From: an uncultured Acidobacteriia bacterium
GTDB taxonomy: Bacteria > Acidobacteriota > Terriglobia > Bryobacterales > Bryobacteraceae
Reading direction: 5' to 3'
Assembly: GCA_903875575.1 (NCBI GenBank)
Contig: CAIQWJ010000049.1
Span: 20,245 to 84,244, forward strand
Length of the DNA: 64,000 bases
A program made the translations under genes and the position numbers. Under the pieces are notes generated by a model, which was given only the letters and a program-made list of their open reading frames with translations, searched no databases and was not told the origin of the DNA. Numbering within the stretch: position 1 is the first letter of the stretch; every line of letters begins with the position of its first letter. Shown in pieces: positions 1 to 9,308 of the stretch.

Positions 1-1086
1 ATCGTTTTCCGCGGCGGCTACGGTATTGCATACAACGGCGGCTCAATCGCGCAGATCGGAAGCAAGCTGACGATTCAGCCTCCCTTCGTGCAGACTCTCA
101 GTCTGAATACAACGACGACTCCCGGGCTGACCATCCTCAATGGACTGGTGGCACCGGCGGGAACGTCGGTCACGAACTCGTACGGCGTAGATCCGAATTA
201 CATCCCGGCCAGAGCGCAATCCTGGAACGCGAGCACGCAGTACACCTTTAAGACGTCTTACGTCTTCCAGTTGAGTTACTACGGCGCTAAGGGCGACAAC
301 CTCGATGTCCTCCAGGGGCCGAACCGGCGAGCCCTCGGCGGCACGGTGCTCCCCTATCCCAAGGCGCTCTCCACGGTTCAGTTCAATCAATCCATCGGCA
401 ATTCGATCGGTCACAGCGGTACGGCTCAGCTGAACCGCCGCTTCGCTCGCGGCCTCTCCGGTCTTGCAACCTACACCCTCTCGAAGACTCTCTCTGATTC
501 TTCGATCCTGGGTAGCGGTGTGGTGCAGATTCAGAATAATCTGCTGGCCGAACGCGCTATCACGAGCGATCCGCACCAGACCTTCAGTCTGAACTTCAAC
601 TATCAGACCCTGGTCGGCAATCAGAAGAGCGCGGTTTATCTCACGATTCTGCGCGGTTGGCAGGTAAACGGGGGTTACAGCGTGACATCGGGAACTCCCT
701 TCACCGCCACCGTTTCCGGCGATCCCTCGGGTACCGGCATTATCGGCTCGGCCCGTGCGAATGCCACCGGCCTTCCGGTAACGAATGGTGTCGGTTACTT
801 CAATCCGGCTGCGTTCACGACAGTGCCTGGCGGCACTTACGGTACTGCGGGACGCAATACCATCCCCGGTATCGTGAACTTCAGCCTGAATGTCTCCGCC
901 GCCCGCAGTTTCAGGATCGGCGAAAAGCACAGAATTCAGTTGACCTTCAACACGCAGAATCCTTTGAATCACCCGACGATTACCGGTATCAATACGGTGA
1001 TCGATTCGAAAACTCTTACTCCGGGCACACCGACTCAGGCAGGCAGCATGCGCACGGTCAACGCCCAGGCGAGGTTCACATTCTGA
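1..1086 (+). CDS. TonB-dependent receptor (Oar-like), C-terminal part
   Basis: The frame is open from the first base, so the gene begins upstream of the window; about 361 residues are visible. They begin FRGGYGIAYNGG, a motif of the beta-barrel of acidobacterial Oar-like TonB-dependent receptors, and end in an aromatic residue (ARFTF), the usual recognition signature for insertion into the outer membrane. The visible part would be the last third of a transmembrane barrel that imports or binds large substrates; the plug and carboxypeptidase-regulatory N-terminus lie outside. The next gene follows within about 55 bases on the same strand, so co-transcription is possible. Substrate cannot be inferred. 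Confidence 0.85.
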   Translation: MVFRGGYGIAYNGGSIAQIGSKLTIQPPFVQTLSLNTTTTPGLTILNGLVAPAGTSVTNSYGVDPNYIPARAQSWNASTQYTFKTSYVFQLSYYGAKGDNLDVLQGPNRRALGGTVLPYPKALSTVQFNQSIGNSIGHSGTAQLNRRFARGLSGLATYTLSKTLSDSSILGSGVVQIQNNLLAERAITSDPHQTFSLNFNYQTLVGNQKSAVYLTILRGWQVNGGYSVTSGTPFTATVSGDPSGTGIIGSARANATGLPVTNGVGYFNPAAFTTVPGGTYGTAGRNTIPGIVNFSLNVSAARSFRIGEKHRIQLTFNTQNPLNHPTITGINTVIDSKTLTPGTPTQAGSMRTVNAQARFTF

Positions 1087-1139
1087 TGTCGAAGAATCTT
1101 AACAACGCCATGCTCCAGACAGATAATCAGGGGAACAGA

Positions 1140-3383
1140 ATGATGAAGAAAACAGTAGCAACCGGGCTCGCCTTCTTCCTGGCCATCGGGAACCTCCCGG
1201 CACAGCAGCAGCCGGTTACATTTACGGCCAACACGACTCTCGTTGTCATCGACGTCGCCGTGAAGGACAAGTCGGGCAAGGTCATCGAAGACCTCAAGAA
1301 GGGCGATTTTGTCGTGCAGGAAGACGGCAAGAATCAGCAGATCGCGGTCTTCGACTTCCAGAAGCTCGATATCGATACCGCCCCGGCGGTGCCGGCAGTC
1401 AAGGCGGATGCGAAACCGGCGACTCCGGCAAAACCAGCGGCAGGTCAGCCTGCCAGTGTCGGTGCCTCCATCGTACAAACGGCGCAACCCGCTCCGACCG
1501 CTCCAGCCAAAGCCCCTGCCCCGGCTGAAGTAGCTACCAAGCCCGGTACTGCGAAGCCGATTATCCGCTTTCAGGATCGCCGCCTCGTCGCTATGTTGTT
1601 CGACATGAGCACCATGGCGGTTGCCGAACAGATTCGCGTGCAGAAGACGGCGGTGGATTTCATCCGCAAGTCGCTCAAGCCCGCCGATCTGGTTACCGTC
1701 ATGATGGCGACTACCGGTCCACTGGAAGTGGTGCAGGATTTCACCGACGATAAGGACGCGCTCGAAGCTGCCGTCAAGAAGTTCCGCATCGGTGAAGGCA
1801 GCGACCTTGCCGGCAGCGCCGGCGCGGGCGACACGTCGGACGACAATACGTTCAGCGCCGACCAGTCCGAATTCGACATCTTCAACGTCGATAAGAAACT
1901 GACCACCATCGAAACGTCGTGCAAGATGCTGGCAAGTTTCCCGGAAAAGAAAGCTCTGATGTATTTTTCGAGCGGTATTTCGCAGTCCGGTCAGGACAAT
2001 CAGGCGGAATTGCTGAAGGCTGTGAACGTCTGCAAGAAGTCGAACGTGTCCATCGATCCGATCGATGCCCGCGGCATGACTGCTTCGGCTCCGGGTGGCG
2101 ATGCGACAGCAGCTTCCGGTCGCGGTACAAGCTTGTTCAGCGCTGGCGGCGGTTCGGGCGGCGGTGGTGGCGGTCGTGGCGGTGCGGCGAACGATACGGC
2201 TCAGCAGACCCTCTCTACGCTTGCCGCTGACACGGGTGGAAAGCTTTTCGCCGAAAGCAATGATCTCGCGGTTGGCCTGGAACAGGCGCGCGACGACATC
2301 GGCAGCTATTACATTGTTGGCTACTACAGCACCAACAGCAAATCGGACGGCAAGTATCGCACTGTGGCAGTGAAACTGACCCGTGCCGATGCGGCCTCCG
2401 CCAAGATGGATTACCGGCACGGCTACTTCGCAGAAAAGGAATTCGGCAAGTTTACCGCAGCCGATAAGGACGATCAGTTGCAGCAGGCACTCATCCTGGG
2501 TGACCCGATTACGGATCTCTCCATCGCTGCCGAAGTGAATTACTTCCGGCTCGCACGCGATCGCTATTTTGTGCCCCTCAACGTGAAGATTCCGGGTTCG
2601 GAAATCGCACTTGCCAAGACCAAGGGCAATGCCAAGACAGACCTCGACTTTATTGGCCAGTTGCGAAACAGCAAAGACCAGATGGTGGGCCAGGTGGCCG
2701 ATACGATTACGATCCAGCTGGCGGCTTCCTCGCTGACGGAGCTGAACAACCGAACGATCGCCTATGACACGGGCTTCGCGGTGCCGCCCGGTTCGTATAA
2801 GCTGAAGTTCCTCACCCGCGAGAACGAAACCGGCAAGATGGGAACCTACGAACGCAGCTTCGTCATTCCTGATCTGTCGGTGGATCAACCGAGCACCATC
2901 AAGACCAGCACCATCGTGCTCAGCAGCCAGCGTCAGTCCACTAAGGGCGCGCTCGCCAAGGCCGATCCCAACAGCAAACTGACTGACGCAAATCCGCTGG
3001 TGGAAGACGGACAGCAGTTGGTCCCGAGCATCACCCGCGTCTTCCGCAAGGACCAGAATCTGTACGTCTACATGGAAGTGTACGACCCGACTCTGGGCAC
3101 CGATCAGAAGCCCAGCGTGGCCGCCATCCTGACCTTCTTCCGCGGGAAGAACAAGATGTCCGAATCGCAGCCGGTGCATCTGGATACGTTCATTCCGCAG
3201 CGCGGCCAGACGTTGCCGGTACAGTTCCAGGTACCGCTGTCAACCCTGCCGACCGGTATCTACACCTGCCAGATCAATCTGATCGACGAAAACGGACACA
3301 AGTTCGGCTTCCAGAGAGCGGATATTAAGGTCCTGCCCGCCGCGAACGCGGCTGCAGCAGCCCCCAAACCGGCTGGCTTCTAG
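1140..3383 (+). CDS. VWFA-related secreted protein (TIGR03436-type)
   Basis: The protein has 747 residues. The chosen ATG (second ATG at 1143) is preceded by AGGGGA and starts a clear Sec signal ending near LPAQ (residue 21); an earlier in-frame ATG at 1086 overlaps the previous stop but would put 18 residues before the signal. Residues 25-75 have the N-terminal pattern of Acidobacteria VWFA-related proteins (TTLVVIDVAVKDKSG, then GDFVVQEDGK). A Pro/Ala/Lys-rich linker (about 80-140) leads to a von Willebrand A-like domain; the MIDAS-equivalent site near residue 152 reads DMSTM rather than DxSxS, so metal binding is doubtful. A Gly-rich run lies near 335-350. The role is unknown, possibly cell-surface adhesion. 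A strong hairpin follows the stop. Confidence 0.85.
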   Translation: MMKKTVATGLAFFLAIGNLPAQQQPVTFTANTTLVVIDVAVKDKSGKVIEDLKKGDFVVQEDGKNQQIAVFDFQKLDIDTAPAVPAVKADAKPATPAKPAAGQPASVGASIVQTAQPAPTAPAKAPAPAEVATKPGTAKPIIRFQDRRLVAMLFDMSTMAVAEQIRVQKTAVDFIRKSLKPADLVTVMMATTGPLEVVQDFTDDKDALEAAVKKFRIGEGSDLAGSAGAGDTSDDNTFSADQSEFDIFNVDKKLTTIETSCKMLASFPEKKALMYFSSGISQSGQDNQAELLKAVNVCKKSNVSIDPIDARGMTASAPGGDATAASGRGTSLFSAGGGSGGGGGGRGGAANDTAQQTLSTLAADTGGKLFAESNDLAVGLEQARDDIGSYYIVGYYSTNSKSDGKYRTVAVKLTRADAASAKMDYRHGYFAEKEFGKFTAADKDDQLQQALILGDPITDLSIAAEVNYFRLARDRYFVPLNVKIPGSEIALAKTKGNAKTDLDFIGQLRNSKDQMVGQVADTITIQLAASSLTELNNRTIAYDTGFAVPPGSYKLKFLTRENETGKMGTYERSFVIPDLSVDQPSTIKTSTIVLSSQRQSTKGALAKADPNSKLTDANPLVEDGQQLVPSITRVFRKDQNLYVYMEVYDPTLGTDQKPSVAAILTFFRGKNKMSESQPVHLDTFIPQRGQTLPVQFQVPLSTLPTGIYTCQINLIDENGHKFGFQRADIKVLPAANAAAAAPKPAGF

Positions 3384-3403
3384 GGCCTGACGGAAGACAA
3401 TTC

Positions 3404-3454
3404 AAACGCAGCAATGGCCGCCAATCCCTGTGATTGGCGGCCATTGCTGCGTTT
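3404..3454. terminator. Perfect 23-bp hairpin, probable terminator
   Basis: A perfect inverted repeat has arms 3404-3426 and 3432-3454 with a five-base loop (CCTGT). It lies 20 bases after the stop of the VWFA-related gene. Only three T residues follow the stem, so it is not a textbook intrinsic terminator; it may act by stem strength or protect the mRNA 3' end. Confidence 0.6.
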
Positions 3455-3583
3455 CGGCACGTGCCTCATTTCAAAACACTCACTTCCGTTAGCTGACCCG
3501 GTTATTACCCCGACGATACTATTCGTTCCATACGAAAGAGCACTTGCAGTCCTGTAGGTACTGGAACCATACTGTATGTTAGC

Positions 3584-5506
3584 GTGGAACAGTCCAACAA
3601 GATTCGGGCGGTTTTCGGTGCCGGCTTCGCCATTCTTCTCGGGGTCGGGATTGCCGCTGTCATCCAGACTTTCGTCTGGCAGGATGGCGGTGCGCTGGTG
3701 GCGCGAGCATATGAAGCCCTGAACCGCCTGGACTCGATTGCATACTCGTCGAAGGCCGCCGAGGAGGCCGGTCTTCGGTTTGCTTCGGCGTCAGATACCG
3801 CGGCTGCGGCCGAATGCCGAAAAGATCTGAGCGATATTCGGGAACTGGTCGCCGGTTTTGGTTCCGCGAGCCGGGACTCGTCTCAGGGTCCATTGCTGGC
3901 GGGCATCAAGCGGCGCTTGTCCGAATTGCTGGACGCTGAATATGTTGCTCTCCGTTCGGTGCTTGATGCCCCGGCACCGGAAAGAATGGCCCAGGTTCTT
4001 GCGGACCGTAACACGACCGGTGCCAGAGTTCAGTTGCACCAGACGCTTCTCGACATGCGCACCGAGTTGCGGCGAATTCTGGATGAACGCCTGGCGAGTC
4101 AGGAAGAAACCGCGGTACGTGCGCGGCGTCTCTTTATGAGCTCCGGCCTCGTCTGCTGTCTATTGATCGTAATGGCGGGCTGGCGATTCTCGCTCGATCT
4201 CGGTCGCCGTGAGTTCTTCGGCAGGGTGCACGCGCGTCAGGGTGAGATTTACCGGCAGGCCGTGGAACTGGCAACTGACATGGTCTTCCGGCTGGATGCT
4301 GAAGGCCGCTTCGTATACTGCAATCCGGCGGCGCTTCAACTGCTTCATTACAGCGAACAGGAAGCCATCGGGCGCTCCTACACCAAGCTCATCCGGATGG
4401 ACATGCGGCGCGAGGTAGAGCATTTCTACCTGCGTCAGGCGGCACGCAACCGCAAGGGCAGTTACTCCGAGTTCCCAATCATCGATGGTCACGGGCGGGA
4501 GCGCTGGATCGGCGTCAACGTTCAGGTGCTTTCGGAAGGCTCCAGAATTACGGGTTTCCAGGCCGTGGCGCGGGATGTTTCGGAGCGCAAGCGGGCGGAG
4601 GCGGATCTGGCGAAGCGATTCAGTTTCGTCGAAGGTATTGCCGCCACAACGCCTGGCCTCCTCTACGTTTTCGATCTGGTGGACCGCAAGACGGTTTACT
4701 CGAATCGCGAACTGGTTGTCTCTCTGGGCTATAAGCAGGAAGAAGCCGGCGATTTCGACCAGGTCGCCATGCGCCTGTTCCATCCTGACGATCTTTCCGC
4801 CCTGCGCCTTCATCATGAATCGCTCCGGCGGGCGCGTGAAGGCGACGTGCATCGCATTGAATACCGTGCGCGCCATGCCGATGGCAACTGGCTCTGGTTC
4901 TCCGCCTGGGAATCCCCTCTCGCGCGCGACGCCGATGGCAGAGTCAGGCAGATTGTCGGCATCGCTCAGGACGTCACGGCACACAACGCCGCGCGCGAGC
5001 GCCTGACCTGGCAGGCCAACTATGACACTCTGACCCGCCTCGCGAATCGCCACCATTTCTGGACGCGGCTTCAGAATCTTCTGCGTCGTGCCAGCCTCGA
5101 TCACACCAGAGTGACGCTTTGCCTGTTTGACGTCGACCAGTTCAAGGAGGTCAACGACCAGTTTGGTCATGCGGCGGGCGACGAAGTTCTGGAAGCGATC
5201 GGAACCATTGTCCGCAGCGAGCTCCGCTCCGACGATTCCAGCGGCCGGCTTGGCGGCGACGAGTTCTGCTTCGTACTGCCGGACGCCGACAGCGACGAAG
5301 CCGTCCGTCTGGCGGAACGCATGCGCGAAAGGCTCAACACGATGGCCTTTGGCATGAACGGCGGTGCGCCGTTTACCGCCTCAGCAACTTTTGGTGTTGC
5401 AGCATGGCAGCCGCATATGGGTGCCCGCGAACTGGTGGAAGCGGCTGATCGAGCGCTGTACCGGGCTAAAGCCTCCGGCCGAAATCGCGTCTGTGTGGAC
5501 GTATAA
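3584..5506 (+). CDS. Membrane PAS-PAS-GGDEF diguanylate cyclase
   Basis: The 640-residue protein would make cyclic di-GMP from two GTP at the inner membrane. A first membrane segment (about 10-30) and a second (about 185-205) bracket a periplasmic sensor region. Two PAS modules follow (about 220-340 and 345-465; the first ends in the PAC-like DVSERKRAE), then a GGDEF domain from about 473. The catalytic loop is an intact GGDEF at 557-561, preceded by RSDD at 548-551 with exactly five residues between, the canonical RxxD inhibitory site, so product inhibition is expected. There is no EAL domain. The start is GTG; a CATACT hexamer 10 bases upstream suggests a very short leader. The neighbouring MFS gene converges 12 bases away. 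Confidence 0.93.
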   Translation: MEQSNKIRAVFGAGFAILLGVGIAAVIQTFVWQDGGALVARAYEALNRLDSIAYSSKAAEEAGLRFASASDTAAAAECRKDLSDIRELVAGFGSASRDSSQGPLLAGIKRRLSELLDAEYVALRSVLDAPAPERMAQVLADRNTTGARVQLHQTLLDMRTELRRILDERLASQEETAVRARRLFMSSGLVCCLLIVMAGWRFSLDLGRREFFGRVHARQGEIYRQAVELATDMVFRLDAEGRFVYCNPAALQLLHYSEQEAIGRSYTKLIRMDMRREVEHFYLRQAARNRKGSYSEFPIIDGHGRERWIGVNVQVLSEGSRITGFQAVARDVSERKRAEADLAKRFSFVEGIAATTPGLLYVFDLVDRKTVYSNRELVVSLGYKQEEAGDFDQVAMRLFHPDDLSALRLHHESLRRAREGDVHRIEYRARHADGNWLWFSAWESPLARDADGRVRQIVGIAQDVTAHNAARERLTWQANYDTLTRLANRHHFWTRLQNLLRRASLDHTRVTLCLFDVDQFKEVNDQFGHAAGDEVLEAIGTIVRSELRSDDSSGRLGGDEFCFVLPDADSDEAVRLAERMRERLNTMAFGMNGGAPFTASATFGVAAWQPHMGARELVEAADRALYRAKASGRNRVCVDV

Positions 5507-5518
5507 CTCCCAGGGCGG

Positions 5519-6715
5519 TTACTGTTCCCAGCTGCGCAGTGCGGGCGAGAGCAGCGCGCAGAGCGCAACGACAACAATAGCGGCCGCGCCGCCGCCGGCC
5601 ACGCTGAGCACCGGTCCGAACCACGCCGCGGTCCACCCCGATTCCACCGCACCCAGCGAATTCGAGCAGTTGATGAAGATGCTGTTCACGGCCATGACAC
5701 GGCCGCGGACGAAGTCGGGAGTCTTCGTCTGCAGGACCGACTGGCGCAGCACCACGCTGATGTTGTCAAAGGCGCCAGTCAGCGCCAGCATCGCGCACGA
5801 AAGCCAGATGGAGCGCGATAGCCCGAAGCCGATTGTGGCCAACCCAAACCCGGCGACGGCCCACAGCATGACGGGTCCGGCTTTGCGGATCTTCGGCGAA
5901 TGTGCCATTGTGACCGCCATCAGGACCGCTCCCATTGACGGTGCGGCCCGCAGCCAGCCCAGCGCTCGTGGCCCCGCATGCAGAATGTCCACAGCGTAGA
6001 TCGGCAGCAGCGCGGTGGCTCCGCCAAACAGGTAAGCGAACAGATCGAGCGACACAGCCGACAGAATCAGCTTGTTATCGCGAATAAAACGGATACCCTC
6101 CAGCGCCGAGCCGCTCTGCACCTCATGCTTCCGTCGCATATCGATACCGGCAAAGCAGAGCAGGACCACCAGTGCACAGATCGCCTGCACCATATACACG
6201 ACCCGGCTGCCGGACATCGCGAGCAGGATCCCCGCCAGAGCCGGCCCTCCGATGTTTGCCGTCTCAAACACCGTGGCGTTCCAGGTGATTGCATTCGAAA
6301 GGGCCTCGGGCGGCACGATATCGGGCAGCGCAGCCCCGCGAATCGGCATCTGGAACGTGCGTGTCACCGCATTGAGAAACAGACAGAAGTACATCCAGGC
6401 CACGCCACGAACTCCGCTGACCAGCAGCAGCGCGGCGGTTACGGTCAGACACTGCGCCAACACCATGATCAGGCGTCGGTTGTAACGGTCCGCCACGTGT
6501 CCCGCAAACAGGGCGAAAGCGAAGGAAGGGGCCACCTGGGCGAAGCCGACAGCGCCCAGCACCCGTGCGGAATGCGTCTGGTTGTAGAGATCCCAGCTGA
6601 TTGCCACCGACAGCATTTGGATGCCGATGTTGGATAAACCCGTGGCGGTCAGCAGAAGTCGGAAGTCGCGTGAGCGGAAGGCGGCGTAGGCGTCCAAACT
6701 AACAGGATCGCGCAT
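5519..6715 (-). CDS. MFS transporter (MFS_3/EntS-like)
   Basis: This 398-residue inner-membrane protein is hydrophobic throughout, consistent with 12 segments. It begins with the pattern typical of the MFS_3 group (FRSRDFRLLLTATGLSNIG) and has the loop motif GHVADRYNRR after the second pair of helices, the conserved MFS motif A. Members near EntS export siderophores or drugs; the substrate here is unknown. The start is an ATG directly upstream of the conserved N-terminus. It is divergent from the TIGR03435 gene and convergent with the GGDEF gene, so it is probably monocistronic. Confidence 0.88.
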   Translation of the reverse strand: MRDPVSLDAYAAFRSRDFRLLLTATGLSNIGIQMLSVAISWDLYNQTHSARVLGAVGFAQVAPSFAFALFAGHVADRYNRRLIMVLAQCLTVTAALLLVSGVRGVAWMYFCLFLNAVTRTFQMPIRGAALPDIVPPEALSNAITWNATVFETANIGGPALAGILLAMSGSRVVYMVQAICALVVLLCFAGIDMRRKHEVQSGSALEGIRFIRDNKLILSAVSLDLFAYLFGGATALLPIYAVDILHAGPRALGWLRAAPSMGAVLMAVTMAHSPKIRKAGPVMLWAVAGFGLATIGFGLSRSIWLSCAMLALTGAFDNISVVLRQSVLQTKTPDFVRGRVMAVNSIFINCSNSLGAVESGWTAAWFGPVLSVAGGGAAAIVVVALCALLSPALRSWEQ

Positions 6716-6784
6716 CAGGTTTGCCCGGCCGTGGTTGATTCAAAACGTGGTAACGTAAATCTGCCTGGTGACGTAGATCCACCT

Positions 6785-7783
6785 ATGCATCGTCTCCTCC
6801 ATTTCCTGGTCTTGCCCATCCTGGTCGGCATTTTCAGCGTGCCCATGATCCGGGCTCAGGTCCCGCCCGCTGCCGGAGCCGGAATGCAATTCGATAAGGT
6901 TTCCATAAAACCCTGCCTTCCTGCGGACGGGCCGGTCGCGGCAGGGAGACAAGGCAGCGAATTGATTTCGCCCGTGTCCCTGAGCCTGAAGTGCCGGACC
7001 GTGAAGTCGCTCATCCAGGAGGCGTTTATCAATGGCGGGGAATCTTCGGCGGAGTTCGGTCCGCGATCTGTGATTGTTCGGCAACGGGGCGGTGGCGGGT
7101 TGCTCTCATCTCAAACGGCACCGACAGGTCAAGCGAATCTGCGCCTCATTCGGGAACCAGTCGTTGGTGGCCCGGACTGGCTCGGCTCCGATCTCTACAC
7201 GATTGAAGCAAAATCTGAGACCCCAAAAGATCCTGGGCACATGACCAACGAAATGCTTCAGGCCATCCTGGAAGAACGATTTCATCTGAGTGTTCACCGC
7301 GACACTACAAATGTTTCGGCCTATGTATTGAGTGTGGACGAAAGCGGTCCCCGTCTCAGGACGGCGTCGGAAGGAAGCTGCGTCCCTTTCTCGTGGGCCC
7401 ATTCGTCGGCGCTGGGGGCTCGTCCGAACCAGCCGGCATGCGGATCTTTCCGCAATACCGGACCGCACGCAATTGAGGCGTTCGCCACGATGGCAAACCT
7501 ATGTGAGCAGTTTTCCGCCTGGCTCGGTCGCAATGTTGCCGACAAGACCGACCTGATAGGAATGTTCCGCATCAAGCTGCCGTTTTCGGTGACCGATCTC
7601 AATCCCGGTTCACTGACTCACCCACTCAGCGGGGAAAGCGGCGGCGTGCCTTCTGTGGCGGGGGCCAATCCTGCCCGGTTGCTCTCCGATGCCGCGCAAG
7701 CGCTCGGTCTCAAACTCGAAATTGGCAGCAATTCGAGTGATGTTCTGGTAATCGATCGCGTGACACGACCTGCGGAAGACTAG
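6785..7783 (+). CDS. TIGR03435-family secreted protein
   Basis: The protein (332 residues from the ATG at 6785) has the hallmark order of the soil-associated TIGR03435 family: signal peptide (HRLLHFLVLPILVGIFS), then FDKVSIKPC, a GGPDWL motif, MLQAILEERFHLSVHR, SAYVLSVDESGP, and a C-terminal LGLKLE segment. The family is expanded in Solibacter-like Acidobacteria; its function is unknown. A GTG at 6731 in the same frame would add 18 residues before the signal and is less likely. No partner gene is evident; it stands between a divergent MFS gene and the monooxygenase set. Confidence 0.85.
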   Translation: MHRLLHFLVLPILVGIFSVPMIRAQVPPAAGAGMQFDKVSIKPCLPADGPVAAGRQGSELISPVSLSLKCRTVKSLIQEAFINGGESSAEFGPRSVIVRQRGGGGLLSSQTAPTGQANLRLIREPVVGGPDWLGSDLYTIEAKSETPKDPGHMTNEMLQAILEERFHLSVHRDTTNVSAYVLSVDESGPRLRTASEGSCVPFSWAHSSALGARPNQPACGSFRNTGPHAIEAFATMANLCEQFSAWLGRNVADKTDLIGMFRIKLPFSVTDLNPGSLTHPLSGESGGVPSVAGANPARLLSDAAQALGLKLEIGSNSSDVLVIDRVTRPAED

Positions 7784-7846
7784 CTTGTCAGACAGGCGCG
7801 GGCTGCCCCAGTCCCGCCCCATCGCATGTTGGATCATAGAAATAAC

Positions 7847-8152
7847 ATGCTCATTGTTCACGTTCACGTTCAGGTCAAGCCCGGCTGTGAAGACGCCTTC
7901 CTCGAAGCCTCCCTCGCCAACGCCCGCAACAGCGTTCAGGAGCCTGGCGTGGCACGTTTCGACGTTCTCCGCGAAACCGCCGACCCCACCCGCTTCGTGC
8001 TGCTGGAAGTCTACCGTGATGCCGACGCCCCCGCCCGCCACAAAGAGACTGCCCACTATGCCGCCTGGCGCGACGCCGTGGCCGATATGATGGCCGTCCC
8101 ACGCGTTGGCGTGAAGTATCAGAATCTCTTTCCCGACGACAGGGGCTGGTAG
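7847..8152 (+). CDS. Antibiotic biosynthesis monooxygenase-type protein
   Basis: This small protein (101 residues) has the dimeric ferredoxin-like fold signature of the ABM family: [13 protein letters not shown] at the start, [10 protein letters not shown] in the middle and HYAAWRDAV near the end, as in LsrG and quinol monooxygenases. The ATG at 7847 matches homologue starts; an ATG at 7826 would add seven residues. Members oxidise or isomerise small phenolic or signalling molecules in the cytosol. It ends one base before the TTG of the dehydrogenase gene, so the two are almost certainly translated together and may act on the same compound. Confidence 0.85.
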   Translation: MLIVHVHVQVKPGCEDAFLEASLANARNSVQEPGVARFDVLRETADPTRFVLLEVYRDADAPARHKETAHYAAWRDAVADMMAVPRVGVKYQNLFPDDRGW

Positions 8153-8153
8153 C

Positions 8154-9308
8154 TTGCGCTTCGAATTCGCCACCGCCGGCCGCATCATTTTTGGGCCCGG
8201 TACCATCGCCGAACTGGGGCCACTGGCGCGTTCCATCGGGAGACGTGCCTTCGTCGTCACCGGTAAGGACAAGATCCGCCATGCCACGGCGATTAACGAT
8301 CTGGAAGGCGCGGGCCTCGGCTGCACACTTTTCGGCATTCCGGGTGAACCCACAGTCGAGCAGGCGCGCGAAGGTGCCGCGCTCTTCCGCGCCTCCGGTT
8401 GCGAACTGTTAATCGCCATCGGCGGGGGCAGCGCCATCGACGCGGGTAAAGCCATCGCCGCCCTCGCGGCAAACCCGGGCGATGTGACGGAATACCTGGA
8501 AGTCATTGGCCAGGGGCGGGCTCTCACAGCGGCTCCATATCCCATGATCGCCGTCCCCACCACGGCCGGGACCGGCGCGGAAGTGACCCGCAATGCGGTG
8601 CTGGACTCGAAGGTGCACGGTGTGAAGGTCAGTCTCCGCAGCCCTCTGATGCTGCCCCGCGTCGCGATTGTCGACCCCCAACTGACACTCGGCCTGCCGC
8701 CCGCCATCACGGCCAGCACCGGTCTGGATGCACTCACTCAACTGATTGAGCCTTATGTGACGAAGCGAGCCAATCCGGTCACCGACGCTTTTTGTCTGGA
8801 TGGGCTGCGCGCCGCCCGCAGTAGTCTGGAGCGGGTCTGTGACAACGGTAACGATGCCGCTGCGCGCGCACGGATGTCCTATGCCAGTTTGCTCGGCGGC
8901 CTGGCGCTGGCGAATGCCGGGTTGGGCGTGGTGCACGGCTTCGCCGCTCCCATTGGCGGCATGTTCCACGCGCCTCACGGTGCCGTTTGCGCAGCCCTTC
9001 TGCCTTGGGGGATGGCGGCCAACATCCGGGCGCTGCGGGAGCGTGATCCCGAAGGCGGCGTTGTGGAACGCTACACCGTCATCGCACGCCTGTTGACCGG
9101 TAACCCCGACGCTACGGCGGAGGCCGGGGCCGAGTGGGTAGCGTCTCTCGTCGGCAGACTGCGGATTCCACGGCTCTCCAGTTACGGCATGGACGCGGCA
9201 CGCATTCCGGAGATCGTCCCGAAGGCTTCCCGCGCCAGCAGTATGAAAGCCAATCCGGTGGAATTAAGAGCAGAGGAGTTAACGTGGGTTCTGGAGCAAG
9301 CGATATGA
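8154..9308 (+). CDS. Iron-containing alcohol dehydrogenase family protein
   Basis: The 384-residue protein is the group III Fe-ADH fold. The nucleotide-binding GGGSAIDAGKA loop is at 90-100 and the PTTAGTGAEVT motif near 135-145. Metal ligands by spacing are D192, position 196, H261 and H275. Position 196 is Gln (GLDALTQLIEP), where most family members have His, so metal preference may be altered. The start is TTG, one base after the preceding stop; an ATG start is not available nearby. The stop overlaps the acetyltransferase ATG (ATGA). Reduction of a short aldehyde or maleylacetate-like compound is plausible but not shown. Confidence 0.87.
   Translation: MRFEFATAGRIIFGPGTIAELGPLARSIGRRAFVVTGKDKIRHATAINDLEGAGLGCTLFGIPGEPTVEQAREGAALFRASGCELLIAIGGGSAIDAGKAIAALAANPGDVTEYLEVIGQGRALTAAPYPMIAVPTTAGTGAEVTRNAVLDSKVHGVKVSLRSPLMLPRVAIVDPQLTLGLPPAITASTGLDALTQLIEPYVTKRANPVTDAFCLDGLRAARSSLERVCDNGNDAAARARMSYASLLGGLALANAGLGVVHGFAAPIGGMFHAPHGAVCAALLPWGMAANIRALRERDPEGGVVERYTVIARLLTGNPDATAEAGAEWVASLVGRLRIPRLSSYGMDAARIPEIVPKASRASSMKANPVELRAEELTWVLEQAI

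Noticed and set aside
1035..3179. Long minus-strand open frame of 714 codons
   Set aside because: It is antisense to the well-supported VWFA-related gene, has no recognisable domain and no signal; it is a by-product of high GC.
5978..6637. Plus-strand open frame of 219 codons
   Set aside because: Antisense to the MFS transporter; His/Gln-rich shadow.
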